Below, piece after piece: positions 32,590-42,667 of a stretch of DNA of 64,000 nucleotides. The notes beneath the pieces were generated by a model. It did not search any database. It saw only the letters and a list, made by a program, of their open reading frames with translations, and was not told the DNA's origin. The translations under genes were made by a program, and so were the position numbers. How positions within the stretch are numbered: the first letter of the stretch is position 1; each line of letters starts with the position of its first letter. The DNA is from PALSA-1295 sp963776895 (GTDB lineage Bacteria; Bacteroidota; Ignavibacteria; Palsa-1295), in contig CAVZOL010000002.1 of NCBI GenBank assembly GCA_963776895.1, forward strand, positions 62,001 to 126,000. The letters run 5' to 3'.

Positions 32590-34344
32590 ATGCCAAATAC
32601 AAACGGAAAAGTTGCTACAAATGGGATGAAGCTACCGGGGTCGGCAGCTTCCACGCGGCCTAACTCTTTTGAGGAGAGCAAGGAATATCAGGAAGCGTAT
32701 CTGCTTTGGAAAGCCAAAGCGGAGGCGAGTCCGGAGACAGGGATGAAATTTACGACGCTTTCGGGGAAGGCGCTGGAAACGGTGTATGCTCCCGGTGCCG
32801 AGGGCGGCACCGGCCACGCGACACCGGAGGATTACATCGAGAATATCGGGTTTCCGGGGCAGTTCCCTTATACGCGGGGTATTCATCCGAATGGTTACCG
32901 CGGAAAAATTTGGACGATGCGGCAGTTCGCCGGGTTCGGAACTCCGGAAGATACGAATGAGCGGTTCAAATATCTGCTGGCGCATGGGCAGACGGGGCTT
33001 TCGACCGCGTTCGATCTGCCGACGCTCATGGGCCGCGACGCCGATGACCCGTGGAGCGAAGGCGAAGTAGGAATTTGCGGCGTAGCGATCAGTTCGCTCA
33101 AAGATATGGAGACGCTGTTCGCGGGCATTCCGTTAGATAAAGTTTCCACTTCGATGACGATCAATTCGCCAGCAGCGATGATCTTTGCGTACTATCTTTG
33201 CGTGGCGGAGCAGCAAGGAGTTCCATTTAACAAGTTGCGCGGAACCTTGCAGAATGATATTCTGAAAGAGTATATCGCACAGAAAGAATTTATCTATCCG
33301 CCGGAACCATCGATGCGGATCATCACGGATATGATCGAGTTCTGCACAGCGGAAGTTCCGCAGTGGAACCCGGTTTCGGTCTCCGGCTATCATATCCGCG
33401 AAGCCGGCTCGACGGCGGCGCAGGAACTGGCCTTCACGCTTGCAGATGGATTTTGCTATGTGGAGCATTGCATCACTCGCGGGATGGATGTGGATGAATT
33501 TGCGCCGCGGCTATCGTTCTTTTTCAATTCGCATATTGATTTTTTCGAAGAGATCGCGAAACTGCGAGCCGCCCGCAGAATTTGGGCCAGACGTTTGAAG
33601 GAAAAATATGGAGCGAAGACGGCGAAATCGCTTTCATTAAGGTTCCATACGCAAACGGCGGGATGTTCCTTGACCGCACAGCAACCGGAGAATAATATCG
33701 TCCGCACTGCTTACGAAGCGCTGGCGGGAGTGCTCGGCGGCACGCAATCGCTGCACACGAATTCGATGGATGAAACGCTGGCGCTGCCAAGCGAGAAAGC
33801 AGTGAAGATCGCGCTCCGAACGCAGCAAATTTTGGCGTATGAGATCGGCGTTATCAATACGGTCGATCCACTTGGAGGGTCGTATTTTGTGGAGTCGGAA
33901 ACGGACCGTTTGGAACGCGAAGCGAATGTGTATTTCGATCAGATCGATGCGCTGGGCGGCGTCATTCCTGCGATCGAAGCGGGATTTTTCCAGCGAGAAA
34001 TTGCGGATGCAGCGTACCGGTATCAGATCGAATTAGATAAGAAAGAAAAATTTATCGTCGGCGTGAACGAATTCGTCGAAAAGGATGAGAAGATCGATAT
34101 TCCGATCCTGCAAATTTCGCCGGAAGTGGAACGATCGCAGAAGCGCAAACTTGCAGATGTAAAGGCAAACCGTTCCCAGACTGCCGTGGATGAATCCATC
34201 GAAGATATTCGCGCCGCCGGATTTGGGCATACGAATCTGATGCCATTGTTCATCCAAGCGGCACGGAACTATGTGACGCTCGGCGAGATGGTGAATACGC
34301 TGAAAGTTCCGTTCGGAGAATATCAGGAATCGGTGGTATTCTAA
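32590..34344 (+). CDS. Methylmalonyl-CoA mutase family, large subunit (no B12 domain)
   Basis: 584 residues from ATG 32590. Barrel domain of B12-dependent acyl-CoA mutases: YRGKIWTMRQFAGFGTPEDT near residue 95, GQTGLSTAFDLPTLMGRD near 130, TRGIHPNGY carrying the active-site Tyr, SGYHIREAGSTAAQE near 260, and a C-terminal DPLGGSYFVE. The protein ends before the cobalamin-binding domain, as in IcmA/HcmA-type enzymes that use a separate small subunit. No B12-binding subunit is in the window. The substrate is a methylmalonyl-, isobutyryl- or hydroxyisobutyryl-CoA; I cannot choose. The window gives no sign of operon partners. Confidence 0.9.
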   Translation: MPNTNGKVATNGMKLPGSAASTRPNSFEESKEYQEAYLLWKAKAEASPETGMKFTTLSGKALETVYAPGAEGGTGHATPEDYIENIGFPGQFPYTRGIHPNGYRGKIWTMRQFAGFGTPEDTNERFKYLLAHGQTGLSTAFDLPTLMGRDADDPWSEGEVGICGVAISSLKDMETLFAGIPLDKVSTSMTINSPAAMIFAYYLCVAEQQGVPFNKLRGTLQNDILKEYIAQKEFIYPPEPSMRIITDMIEFCTAEVPQWNPVSVSGYHIREAGSTAAQELAFTLADGFCYVEHCITRGMDVDEFAPRLSFFFNSHIDFFEEIAKLRAARRIWARRLKEKYGAKTAKSLSLRFHTQTAGCSLTAQQPENNIVRTAYEALAGVLGGTQSLHTNSMDETLALPSEKAVKIALRTQQILAYEIGVINTVDPLGGSYFVESETDRLEREANVYFDQIDALGGVIPAIEAGFFQREIADAAYRYQIELDKKEKFIVGVNEFVEKDEKIDIPILQISPEVERSQKRKLADVKANRSQTAVDESIEDIRAAGFGHTNLMPLFIQAARNYVTLGEMVNTLKVPFGEYQESVVF

Positions 34345-34347
34345 CAG

Positions 34348-36075
34348 GTGCAAACCGAAACGTCGCCTTTCCGGCTTCCGCGATGGCTTGAGATCCTGCT
34401 TGGAGTTGTCGTTCTGCTTGAGCTGATCGCCCCATTCGTTACCAAAACGTATGGCGTCGATGGGCACCTGCAGGTCAACATGATCGCGCAGTTCACGAGC
34501 CTCGTTTCCCAGGGCGTGCTAATCCCACGTTGGGTTCCCGATGGTTTTTATGGCTTCGGCGCAGCGACGTTCTATTTTTATCCGCCGGTCATGTTGTATG
34601 GGGCATCGCTCATTCGGGTTTTATTCGGCCTAACGAACCCCTTTGTGCTCTATCAGATGACGGGCCTCGCGGCAACAGTGGCAAGTTTTTTCACAGCCCG
34701 CATCCTTCTGAAATCGATCGGATCATCGCGATACCAGATCACTCTTGGAGCCTTGTTATATGCATTCGCGCCGTTTCGCCTGGCGGATCTCTATGGGCGT
34801 TCCAATCTTGCTACCCATGTCGCTTATGTTTTCATTCCGCTTGTTTGGTACAGCTTGATCGTCATAATGCGCCCAAGGGATTCTTATCCGGTAAAACGCA
34901 TCATGCAGTTGGGAATTTGGACAGCATTGCTGGCATTGACAAATGTGCCTGCACTCTTCGCTACTGGGATTTGTATTGTAATAGCAGGAATTGTCGTTCG
35001 GAAGGAACTGAATGCGCGCACAATAACCGAAATATTAATCGGGACGGTAATTGGAGCAGGATTATGTGCGTATCATTTTTTATCTGCAATATCGCTTGAG
35101 CGATATGCACATCTATCGAATCTAAATGGCGGCGATCCTCCATTCATTCTGTTGCATCTTTTTGAAAGAAGTAGTATTCCGGCACTGTACTATATTGTGA
35201 TGCTTTACGTTGCGGTCGCCATGATCGCGGTGGAATATTGGAGATCCCGCAAATCCCAGGATCAACTGACGAGCGTAGAACGCAGAGCGGTCCACATTGG
35301 TCTTGCGATCGTGGTGTTAACTATTTATTTAGAGACTCCCTACGTGAGCTTACCGGCATGGAGATACATTCCCATTTTGAATTTCGTTCAATTCGGTTGG
35401 CGATTCTATATGCATTTTGTTCTCTTTGCGACGGTGATCGTTGGAATTGCATCATCTCAAAACATGCGACGCGCGGCTCGGAACCTTCTAACCGTGTGGA
35501 TGCTCGGCGCTCTCATACCAGTGGTACTGTTGGTATTCAGTCTTCATTTTTTTCCTCATACTTCGAGACCGCTTGAAGACCCATTAGAATATCGGCCTAT
35601 CTATTCCGCACCGAATGATGAGTTCATCAAACGATTGCCTGGCCAAAATGCGGATTTCGTTGCCGTCATCGACGAGATGACGCGCATCTATGCTCCACAC
35701 AAGTCCGATTTGCATGCTGTTGCAGTTCTGCATGACAGTGAGCACATAACATGCACGACCTCACAGCCAGATTTTGAAGCATTCGATGTGCGCCTGCTCA
35801 GCCCACGGCAAGCCACATTCCATCGATTTTTTTGGCCTGCATGGCATGTATATGTGAACAGCAGTGAACTTATCTCCCGCCCGGATACCATTGGCCGAGC
35901 AACTGCAACACTTCCCCCAGGACGATACACACTTCGCTGGCAATTAGAAAAGACACCGCTTGAATTATCCGGACTATGGATCTCTGGGATTTCCTGGATC
36001 CTTGTCCTCCTTACTTTGGGAACTGCGTTCATTCACGAGCATAGAAATACGGCTAAAACCATTACGCCCCAATGA
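34348..36075 (+). CDS. Polytopic GT-C-like membrane protein (PTPS-related domain)
   Basis: 575 residues from GTG 34348, 3 bases after the mutase stop. About 10-12 membrane helices. The first loop has YGVDGHLQVNMIAQF, a GT-C-like position with acidic and His residues; LIPRWVPDGFYGFGAATFYF follows. A soluble C-terminal part (near 400-550) contains FHRFFWPAWHVYVN and GRYTLRWQLEKTPLE. This matches a membrane family related by name to 6-pyruvoyl-tetrahydropterin synthase (PF10131-like), thought to be glycosyltransferases or YfhO-like. The next gene is a paralog of the same layout. Confidence 0.75.
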   Translation: MQTETSPFRLPRWLEILLGVVVLLELIAPFVTKTYGVDGHLQVNMIAQFTSLVSQGVLIPRWVPDGFYGFGAATFYFYPPVMLYGASLIRVLFGLTNPFVLYQMTGLAATVASFFTARILLKSIGSSRYQITLGALLYAFAPFRLADLYGRSNLATHVAYVFIPLVWYSLIVIMRPRDSYPVKRIMQLGIWTALLALTNVPALFATGICIVIAGIVVRKELNARTITEILIGTVIGAGLCAYHFLSAISLERYAHLSNLNGGDPPFILLHLFERSSIPALYYIVMLYVAVAMIAVEYWRSRKSQDQLTSVERRAVHIGLAIVVLTIYLETPYVSLPAWRYIPILNFVQFGWRFYMHFVLFATVIVGIASSQNMRRAARNLLTVWMLGALIPVVLLVFSLHFFPHTSRPLEDPLEYRPIYSAPNDEFIKRLPGQNADFVAVIDEMTRIYAPHKSDLHAVAVLHDSEHITCTTSQPDFEAFDVRLLSPRQATFHRFFWPAWHVYVNSSELISRPDTIGRATATLPPGRYTLRWQLEKTPLELSGLWISGISWILVLLTLGTAFIHEHRNTAKTITPQ

Positions 36076-37751
36076 GTACGATACGAGACGATAATGATCG
36101 CATTGCACTGCAACTTAGCCCCCTTTTGAAGGCTTGCTTTGCCCTGCTCATTTTGCTCGAACTTATCGGCCCATTTGTCAACAACTCGTATGGCCCGGAT
36201 GGCGGATTCCACCTCTATTGGATCGAGCAGTTCATTACGCTGAATGCGGGTGGAATCTTATTCCCTCGTTGGATCCCCGATGGTTTTTGGGGATTTGGCT
36301 CAGCGGCTTTTTATTTCTATCCTCCCCTTACGTATTATCTTGCATCGTTCATCCATACTGTAAGTGGCATCACCGCTCCTACTATGCTTTTTCAGATTTG
36401 CAGCCTGCTTGCCACAGTGGGAAGCTTTTTTACCGCGCGAAAGCTTCTGCAGTCAATGGGTGCGGAAGGAGCGCAGGTATGGATAGGCTCTGCACTCTAT
36501 GCCTTTGCACCGTATCGTATCGCTGAGATATATTCTCTGTCTTCACTTTCTTCGCATGTGGCCTTTGTGTTTTTTCCACTCGTCTGGTGTGGTCTCATTG
36601 AAATTTTTCGCGCGCCAGGCATGAAGGGAATGCTTCTGTTGAGTATCTCATTCGCACTAATGAGTCTAAGCAACATCCCCGTCACTGCGCTGACGCTTGT
36701 GACCATGATCGTTGCTGCCGTGGTTTTTCGCAATGAATTATCGGTAAAAAAGGGAGTTGTGATTGCGGCCAGCCTTTGCCTCGCTGCAATGCTTGTGTCC
36801 TTTTATTTGACATCTATACTTGCGAATGCGCCGTATGTGCAACTGGGTTACCTTTCCACGCAACGCGAATTCTTCCTGGACGATCTGCTGCATTTAAGGA
36901 ACCTTCCCGGACTATATCATCTTGCTCTTCTTTATGCAGCAATGATAGCCATCGTCCTCGCATGCGTGCATGTTTATCTAACGAAAGAACAGATCTCGAC
37001 AGAAGAGCGTGCTTTGCTTCGAATGGGGTTAGGGATGATCGCGCTCCTCCTCATCTTAGAAATTCCTGCCATAGGACGGCCTGTGCTCAGCACGGTCCCC
37101 ATGATCAATTTAGTGCAGGGAACTTGGCGCTTTTATGTCGATATAGTTTTACTGGCATCCTGTCTTATAGGTGTCGCAAGATCGGAATCACTCCGTAAGG
37201 CTGCGAAACAAATTATGTGGGTTTGGGTCACGGGAGCAATGCTCGCCATGGCGCTAATCGTACTACACGTTCATCTGTCCACGCATCAAAAGACTCGTGC
37301 TTCCGATCCACCGGAGTACGTACCAATTTACACCCTCAAGAACCATGATACACTTGAAGCAGTTTTTTCCAATCTAAAGAATATGGACCCGATCGTGCGG
37401 ACTTCGGGCGGCGGTGCTAACTCTATCTCCTTGCGAAATAACGACCCCGAGCGTGAGGAATACACCGTGAATTTTGAAACAGAAACAACCGTCACCTTTC
37501 ACCGCTTTTTTTGGCCGGCCTGGCATCTTTATGCCAGCGATCGAGAAATTCCTTCGTGTCCTGATAGCATTGGCCGCGCCATAGCAGTCCTCCCTGTAGG
37601 CCGCTATAATGCCGAATGGCGGCTTGAACGCACACCGCTCGAATGCGCCGGGTTTTGGATTTCGGGCATAGCATGGGCCGGAATGATAATGTTTTGGGGA
37701 ATAGGTATAGTCCGAATGCGTGTTAAGAAAAAGCAGACCATTTCCCCGTGA
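36072..37751 (+). CDS. Polytopic GT-C-like membrane protein, paralog of the preceding gene
   Basis: 559 residues; start overlaps the preceding stop as ATGA. It has the same landmarks as its neighbour: NNSYGPDGGFHLYWIEQF in the first loop, FPRWIPDGFWGFGSAAFYFY, then FHRFFWPAWHLYASD near the C-terminus. Tandem duplication is the simplest origin. Stop overlaps the GTG start of the prenyltransferase gene, so the three genes are probably one operon. Confidence 0.8.
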   Translation: MSTIRDDNDRIALQLSPLLKACFALLILLELIGPFVNNSYGPDGGFHLYWIEQFITLNAGGILFPRWIPDGFWGFGSAAFYFYPPLTYYLASFIHTVSGITAPTMLFQICSLLATVGSFFTARKLLQSMGAEGAQVWIGSALYAFAPYRIAEIYSLSSLSSHVAFVFFPLVWCGLIEIFRAPGMKGMLLLSISFALMSLSNIPVTALTLVTMIVAAVVFRNELSVKKGVVIAASLCLAAMLVSFYLTSILANAPYVQLGYLSTQREFFLDDLLHLRNLPGLYHLALLYAAMIAIVLACVHVYLTKEQISTEERALLRMGLGMIALLLILEIPAIGRPVLSTVPMINLVQGTWRFYVDIVLLASCLIGVARSESLRKAAKQIMWVWVTGAMLAMALIVLHVHLSTHQKTRASDPPEYVPIYTLKNHDTLEAVFSNLKNMDPIVRTSGGGANSISLRNNDPEREEYTVNFETETTVTFHRFFWPAWHLYASDREIPSCPDSIGRAIAVLPVGRYNAEWRLERTPLECAGFWISGIAWAGMIMFWGIGIVRMRVKKKQTISP

Positions 37752-38644
37752 TCCCGATCAAAGCCATTCTTCGCCTTCTCCGCGTAAAACAGTGGACGAA
37801 AAATATTTTCGTCTTTGCAGCGCTTGTGTTTTCTAAACAGCTTTTAAATCCCGAATCTGTTTTTCTTTCTCTTCGCGCATTTTTTGCGTTCTGTTTTACC
37901 GCAAGCTTCATTTATGTCATGAACGATGTCGCCGACCGCGAACGCGACCGATTACATCCTAAGAAACGCTTTCGGCCTATTGCTTCCGGCGAGATCTCGC
38001 TCCGCTCGGCATTTTTTATTGGCGCGATATTGCTTGCGCTCATTGCCCTTTTTGTGTATGATCTCGATTGGCATTTTACCCTGTGCCTTGTTGTGTATCT
38101 TGCGATGAACCTTGCCTACAGCTTTTATTTGAAAGATGTTGTCTTGATCGATGTTTTTGTCATTGCGATCGGTTTTATGCTTCGAGTTATCAGCGGTGCA
38201 TTGGTGCTGAACGTTGCGCGGAGTTCCTGGCTCATTCTCACGACGATGTTCCTTTCACTATTTCTGGGCATTGCAAAACGGAGAGGAGAACTCGTTGCGC
38301 TTGGTGCGCCCAATGCCTCTGGAGCAACCGGTTATCACACGCGCAAAGTGCTCGAACACTATTCTGTTGAATTTGCCGAACAAATGACGACCATTTGTGC
38401 CGCGGGATTCGTTTTCAGTTACGCACTCTATACCGTCTCGGAAAGAACGGTGAAAATGTTCGGAACCGAGGATCTCATTTTCACAACGCCATTCGTTCTC
38501 TATGGCGTTTTCCGCTATCTCTACCTGCTCCATAAAAAGCTGCTCGGTGAAAACCCGACGGATGTGGTGCTCTCGGATATTCCCATGCTACTGAATTTTG
38601 TGGCGTACGCTATCGCCATGTTTGCCATCATTTACATCCGGTAA
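37748..38644 (+). CDS. UbiA-family prenyltransferase, decaprenyl-phosphate phosphoribosyltransferase-like
   Basis: 298 residues from GTG 37748. UbiA fold with about nine membrane helices. The Asp-rich sites match the DPPR synthase branch: YVMNDVADRERDRLHPKKRF near residue 60, followed by RPIASGEI, and YSFYLKDVVLIDVFVIAIGF near 125. In mycobacteria the enzyme loads phosphoribose onto decaprenyl phosphate for arabinan synthesis; here it would supply a lipid-linked pentose to the adjacent GT-C proteins. The function in this species is inferred. Confidence 0.87.
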   Translation: MIPIKAILRLLRVKQWTKNIFVFAALVFSKQLLNPESVFLSLRAFFAFCFTASFIYVMNDVADRERDRLHPKKRFRPIASGEISLRSAFFIGAILLALIALFVYDLDWHFTLCLVVYLAMNLAYSFYLKDVVLIDVFVIAIGFMLRVISGALVLNVARSSWLILTTMFLSLFLGIAKRRGELVALGAPNASGATGYHTRKVLEHYSVEFAEQMTTICAAGFVFSYALYTVSERTVKMFGTEDLIFTTPFVLYGVFRYLYLLHKKLLGENPTDVVLSDIPMLLNFVAYAIAMFAIIYIR

Positions 38645-40174
38645 TGGCAAATTCCGACGCTAATCATCCTCACAGGAGCATACGTAACTATCGAATTGAG
38701 ATCGGGCTTACCCTAGCGGGAATGCTTGTTCTGATCGGATTCTCCATTGTTTAACGCGTTATGCTTGGAGGGAATGAATCGCCAGAACTTCATTACCTCG
38801 GCGTCCCATTAGATGATGTGTATATCCATGCTCAATTCGCAAAAGATCTTCTCCACGGCTTCGGATACTCCTTTCAATCGGGATTACCGTTAACTTGCGG
38901 ATACCTCACCGTTATGGGTGGTACTGCTTGCTATCGGCGGATTCTTTACTCCTCGATTTGAACTTGTTGCCATTTCGCTTTCGATGCTCGCGTATCTTGC
39001 TTTAGGATCAGGCGTATATCGCGTTGCGAGAGATGTGTTCGGAATGGCCGAGAATCATGCTCGACTTGCCGGATTAGGAACCGTTCTTTCATCACGCCTC
39101 GCTTGGAGTGGAATGAGCGGGATGGAAACCGCGCTCGCTGCGCTGCTCATGCTGCTTGTTGTGGAAGAACATGTGCGTTCGCGAAAACGAAATTCCCTGC
39201 GCGCACGCGAAGCAATCTGGCTCGGACTCGCCCTTCTTGTGCGCCCTGAATTCATGTTTGTCGCAATCGTTCTCGTTTCAGATTGGATGATCGGAGCATT
39301 TCGAAATGGAGCCAATGTGTCTGTAGCTCCAATCGCAATTCTATTGGTTGCAATCATTGCTTCGCCCGCATTTCTACTGCCACTGATTACTCGAAATAGC
39401 CTCATCTTCCATTCGAGTGTAGTGCAGGGAGCGGGAATGTCCTTCATCCCAAATTTTGCATATCTTTGGTTCTCGCTGAAGATCTTGGCGAGCAATAACG
39501 TGATATTATTTGCTCTGCTGATCGCAGGAATTTGGTTCTTACGTCAAAAGCCACAATATTATCTTCTCTATATTATCGCATTAGGACTTCCGATCCTTCA
39601 AGCATTTGTTGCACCACAATTTCGGCATCATGGGAGATATTTCTTTCAAGTTTTTCCGCTTATTATTTTATGTGGAATTGCTGCATGGCAGGAGATTGAA
39701 CTGCGGATGCCTCTTAAAAAATTATTAGAAAAACGGTCGTTGTTGTTATAATTCTTGGCGGGAATCATTGAAACAGGCCGATGGTCATTGATCGAGGCCG
39801 AATCGGTTCGAAATATCAACGATCAACACCTTGCCGTTGTGGGATGGCTCCGGCAAAATATGAGACCAAGCGACACCTTAGCTGTCGATGATGTTGGCAC
39901 CATTGGATATTTTTTGAATAAACCCGTTATCGATCTAACCGGCCTGATGACCCCAACGCTTTGGCCAATTCAGCACGATCAGGATTCCTTATGGCGCATG
40001 GCACGCAAAATGGGAGCGAATCTATTTGTGATCTATCGCCGTCTAAACCCGACTTTTTACGAACATTATAAAGATTCCCTTGTGCTTCAGCAAGAATTTC
40101 GTGTTCGGCTTCCGCTTGCATCCTCAGCAGACACTGTGATGGGCATTTATCGCATAAAGGAGCCACCGCAATGA
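38644..40174 (+). pseudogene. GT-C glycosyltransferase-like gene with three lesions
   Basis: About 509 codons from ATG 38644. The frame is interrupted by TAA at 38752-38754 (GFSIV stop RVMLGG), by one extra T at about 38895 (GLPLT then frame change to TSPLWVVLLAIGG), and by TAA at 39749-39751 (KRSLLL stop FLAGIIETG). The restored protein is polytopic, with the GT-C acidic motif LGVPLDDVYIHAQF near residue 45, a conserved LVRPEFMF and a soluble tail (LAVDDVGTIGYFLN). Both stops fall where TAT (Tyr) would fit. The gene is probably decayed; sequence error is possible. Confidence 0.75.
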
Positions 40175-41718
40175 CGCGAGAGAAAAAACTTCGCACGTTA
40201 ACCGGAGCATCACTTGCGCTTGCGACGCTATTAACTCGTTTTCCGATCCGATCGAGAACTTTTTTCGAATTTGATTCGATTAATTTTGCCGTTGCAACAT
40301 TTCGTTACGATCTGAGTCAGGTGACGCCGCAAATGCCGGGGTATATTCTTCATGTACTTCTGGATCGATGGTTCAATGTGTTTACCGGCGACCTCAACCA
40401 AGCTTACATCTGGGTAAGTATTTTACTCTCTATCGGTGCAGTCCTGTTTCTTTGGCGCGCTGCGGCGGTGCTTCGCGGAGAGCGCGTGGGTATTATTGCT
40501 GCGCTGCTGTGGCTCACAACGCCGCTATTCTGGTTTCATGGAGCGGTCAACGCTATTTATGTCGAAGAAGCATTTTATACGAGCGTATTACTATACTTAG
40601 GTATGAAATGGCTTTGCAGCAATCGAAGATCATGGGAAGTTATTGTATATTGTATTGCACTTTCGCTTGCGACAGGAACGCGGCAAACAAGCATCCTATT
40701 TTTTCTTCCCGCAACATTCTTTCTCTTTTGGAAGCGCCCTCCTTCGAAAAGGATAGTTATTCTTGCTTTATTCTGTTTTGCCGTTGTATCAGTGGCGTGG
40801 CTTTTAGAATTATTTCGTGAAGCAGGCGGACTTTCGACCTATCTTGCCTTAGCAAAAGCAGAAAGCAATTTTAAGACGCAGTCGATACTCTTCGGAAATA
40901 GCTGGCAGAGTCAGCTGGATACTATTGGCAAAGTTCTATTTTATTTCGTGCTTTCTTTGGGTTCAACTTGGGTAATGGTATTCACGCTTGACGTATGGTA
41001 CGCCCGACGATCTGTTGCATTTATCCGCGAACATGCGCGTAACCCGAAAGCGATATTCGTTCTCCTTGTCGCATTCGTCCCGCTGTTGTTTTATGTGCTC
41101 GTCTTTTTTATGAAGGCCGGCTATCTATTAAATGTCGTACCGAGTGGAATTTTGGTTCGCGCTGTCCTTGTGGATCAATTTGCGATATGGCTGGCAGAAG
41201 GTGAGAAGAAAAGAGCGAACCATTCGAGTGAACATGCCTGGAAACTCACGCGGCCTATTATTACTCGGAATGTATCGCTGATAACGGGCATTCTTGTCAC
41301 GCTGAATATCCTTTGGTTTTTCATTCCCTGGCCTGGAACTGCTCAGAATATCTATGATAATGAAGACACCCGCAATTCCTTCATTCACGGAGCGATGCAT
41401 CGGTATGAGCATTCCGATTCGCGCGCACTTACCCTTGCGAATCGCGCGCTGGAATACACAAACATCTCAGGCATTCGTGCTGTCGATAGCTTGAATAGTA
41501 TGACGTTCCATGCGTTAATCTCGAATGGTGGTAATGATTCCAGCCAAGTGATCCTCGCATCGTGGTGGTACCGGTGGTGCTATTTAGAACTGCCTCGCGC
41601 GGTGACTTACGATCTCGAACTCAACCCTGTTCATCCAGATTCGTTGTGGGTCGGACGCGCACATGAGATGGAGCGAATTAATGTATATGATTCGGTGATT
41701 CGATTTCATTCTTCCTGA
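40171..41718 (+). CDS. Polytopic GT-C-like membrane protein (mannosyltransferase-type)
   Basis: 515 residues; ATGA overlap with the preceding gene. About 10-11 membrane helices, with the first-loop acidic motif FEFDSINFAVATFRYDLSQ near residue 30 (Asp at the GT-C catalytic position), FHGAVNAIYVEEAF near 125 and a soluble C-terminal domain with Asn/His/Trp-rich segments. It probably transfers a sugar from a polyprenyl phosphate on the periplasmic side. Substrate unknown. It closes the run of envelope glycan genes. Confidence 0.75.
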   Translation: MTREKKLRTLTGASLALATLLTRFPIRSRTFFEFDSINFAVATFRYDLSQVTPQMPGYILHVLLDRWFNVFTGDLNQAYIWVSILLSIGAVLFLWRAAAVLRGERVGIIAALLWLTTPLFWFHGAVNAIYVEEAFYTSVLLYLGMKWLCSNRRSWEVIVYCIALSLATGTRQTSILFFLPATFFLFWKRPPSKRIVILALFCFAVVSVAWLLELFREAGGLSTYLALAKAESNFKTQSILFGNSWQSQLDTIGKVLFYFVLSLGSTWVMVFTLDVWYARRSVAFIREHARNPKAIFVLLVAFVPLLFYVLVFFMKAGYLLNVVPSGILVRAVLVDQFAIWLAEGEKKRANHSSEHAWKLTRPIITRNVSLITGILVTLNILWFFIPWPGTAQNIYDNEDTRNSFIHGAMHRYEHSDSRALTLANRALEYTNISGIRAVDSLNSMTFHALISNGGNDSSQVILASWWYRWCYLELPRAVTYDLELNPVHPDSLWVGRAHEMERINVYDSVIRFHSS

Positions 41719-41908
41719 CCCGGTGCTTCTTCTTTTGAGGCATGATCGTCCCGATTTTGAAGAGGTAGCCCGGCAAGTTCATCTGGAGCGTCTTCCCTTG
41801 CCCGAATATCTCAATATTTATAAGATTCTTGACTCGGCGTTCACCCTGAAGCTGGATAATCGAACGTTCATTAGCCGATAAAAATAGCTTTCTCAAAGAA
41901 TAAATCAT
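41678..41908 (-). CDS. Possible small protein, unknown
   Basis: 76 residues (MIYSLRKLFLSANERSIIQL onward), with a basic C-terminus (MPQKKKHRVRKNE). It overlaps the 3' end of the convergent GT-C gene by 41 bases. Composition is protein-like, but no family is recognised. The surrounding 41719-42002 gap otherwise holds only the yceI promoter region. Confidence 0.3.
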   Translation of the reverse strand: MIYSLRKLFLSANERSIIQLQGERRVKNLINIEIFGQGKTLQMNLPGYLFKIGTIMPQKKKHRVRKNEIESPNHIH

Positions 41909-42002
41909 AATTCATAATTAATTGTTGAAACAACTATCGTTGCGCCGCGTAAATAGTCGTTGTAACAAGTTTTTTAACTCTTATTTTAAGGAGAATTGAT
42001 TT

Positions 42003-42602
42003 ATGAACTCAAATACAGACGTTTTAGAGGCTCCGGTTCAGGAGCTTGTTCTTGATGAAAAGTCAACCAAGCAGGTTGCGCCAACATGGACTCTCGATGC
42101 GACCCATTCGCATGCCGGATTTGGCGTCCGCCACTTGATGATCTCGACCGTGCGTGGGGAATTCACGCAGTTGGCTGGAACCCTGCAGTACGACTCGGCA
42201 CATGTCGAGAACAGCGTGGTGTCGGTGACGATACAGGCTGACTCCATCAATACGCGCGAAGCAAACCGTGACGCTCATCTTAAGAGCGCAGATTTTTTCG
42301 AAACCGAAAAGTATCCGGAACTCACGTTTAACTCGACCGCGTGGCAGCACAAAAACGACGATGAACTGCTCATCAAGGGGAATCTTACCATTCATGGCGT
42401 AACGCGTGAAGTCGTGCTAACGGCAGAACGAACGCCGGAAATGAAAGACCCTTGGGGTGGAACTCGCGTTGGCTTTACCGCCAAAACGAAGATCAACCGC
42501 AAGGATTTCGGCCTGCATTATAATGCGGCTCTCGAAGCCGGCGGCGTGGTAGTCGGAGAAGAGGTCACGATCTCGCTCGAAGCGGAATTCGTGAAAGCAT
42601 AA
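42003..42602 (+). CDS. YceI-family protein
   Basis: 199 residues; ribosome site AAGGAGAA 9 bases before the ATG. YceI fold (lipocalin-like barrel): TWTLDATHSHAGFGVRHLMI near residue 28, DSINTREANRDAHLKSADFF near 80, then TIHGVTREVVL and TKINRKDFGLHYN near 165. No signal peptide is seen, so it is probably cytoplasmic, unlike E. coli YceI. Some members bind isoprenoids. An Ala/Glu-rich N-terminal tail (residues 1-25) precedes the domain. Confidence 0.92.
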   Translation: MNSNTDVLEAPVQELVLDEKSTKQVAPTWTLDATHSHAGFGVRHLMISTVRGEFTQLAGTLQYDSAHVENSVVSVTIQADSINTREANRDAHLKSADFFETEKYPELTFNSTAWQHKNDDELLIKGNLTIHGVTREVVLTAERTPEMKDPWGGTRVGFTAKTKINRKDFGLHYNAALEAGGVVVGEEVTISLEAEFVKA

Positions 42603-42622
42603 CCACGATTAACAGGATTTTG

Positions 42623-42667
42623 CGGATTACGAGGATTGAATTCAATCTTTGTAATCCGCTTTTTTTG
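42623..42667 (+). terminator. Rho-independent terminator after yceI
   Basis: GCGGATTAC (42623-42631) pairs with GTAATCCGC (42652-42660), with an inner GATTGAATTCAATC palindrome, followed by seven T residues. It ends the yceI transcript; the convergent murB gene ends at 42668. Confidence 0.85.
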
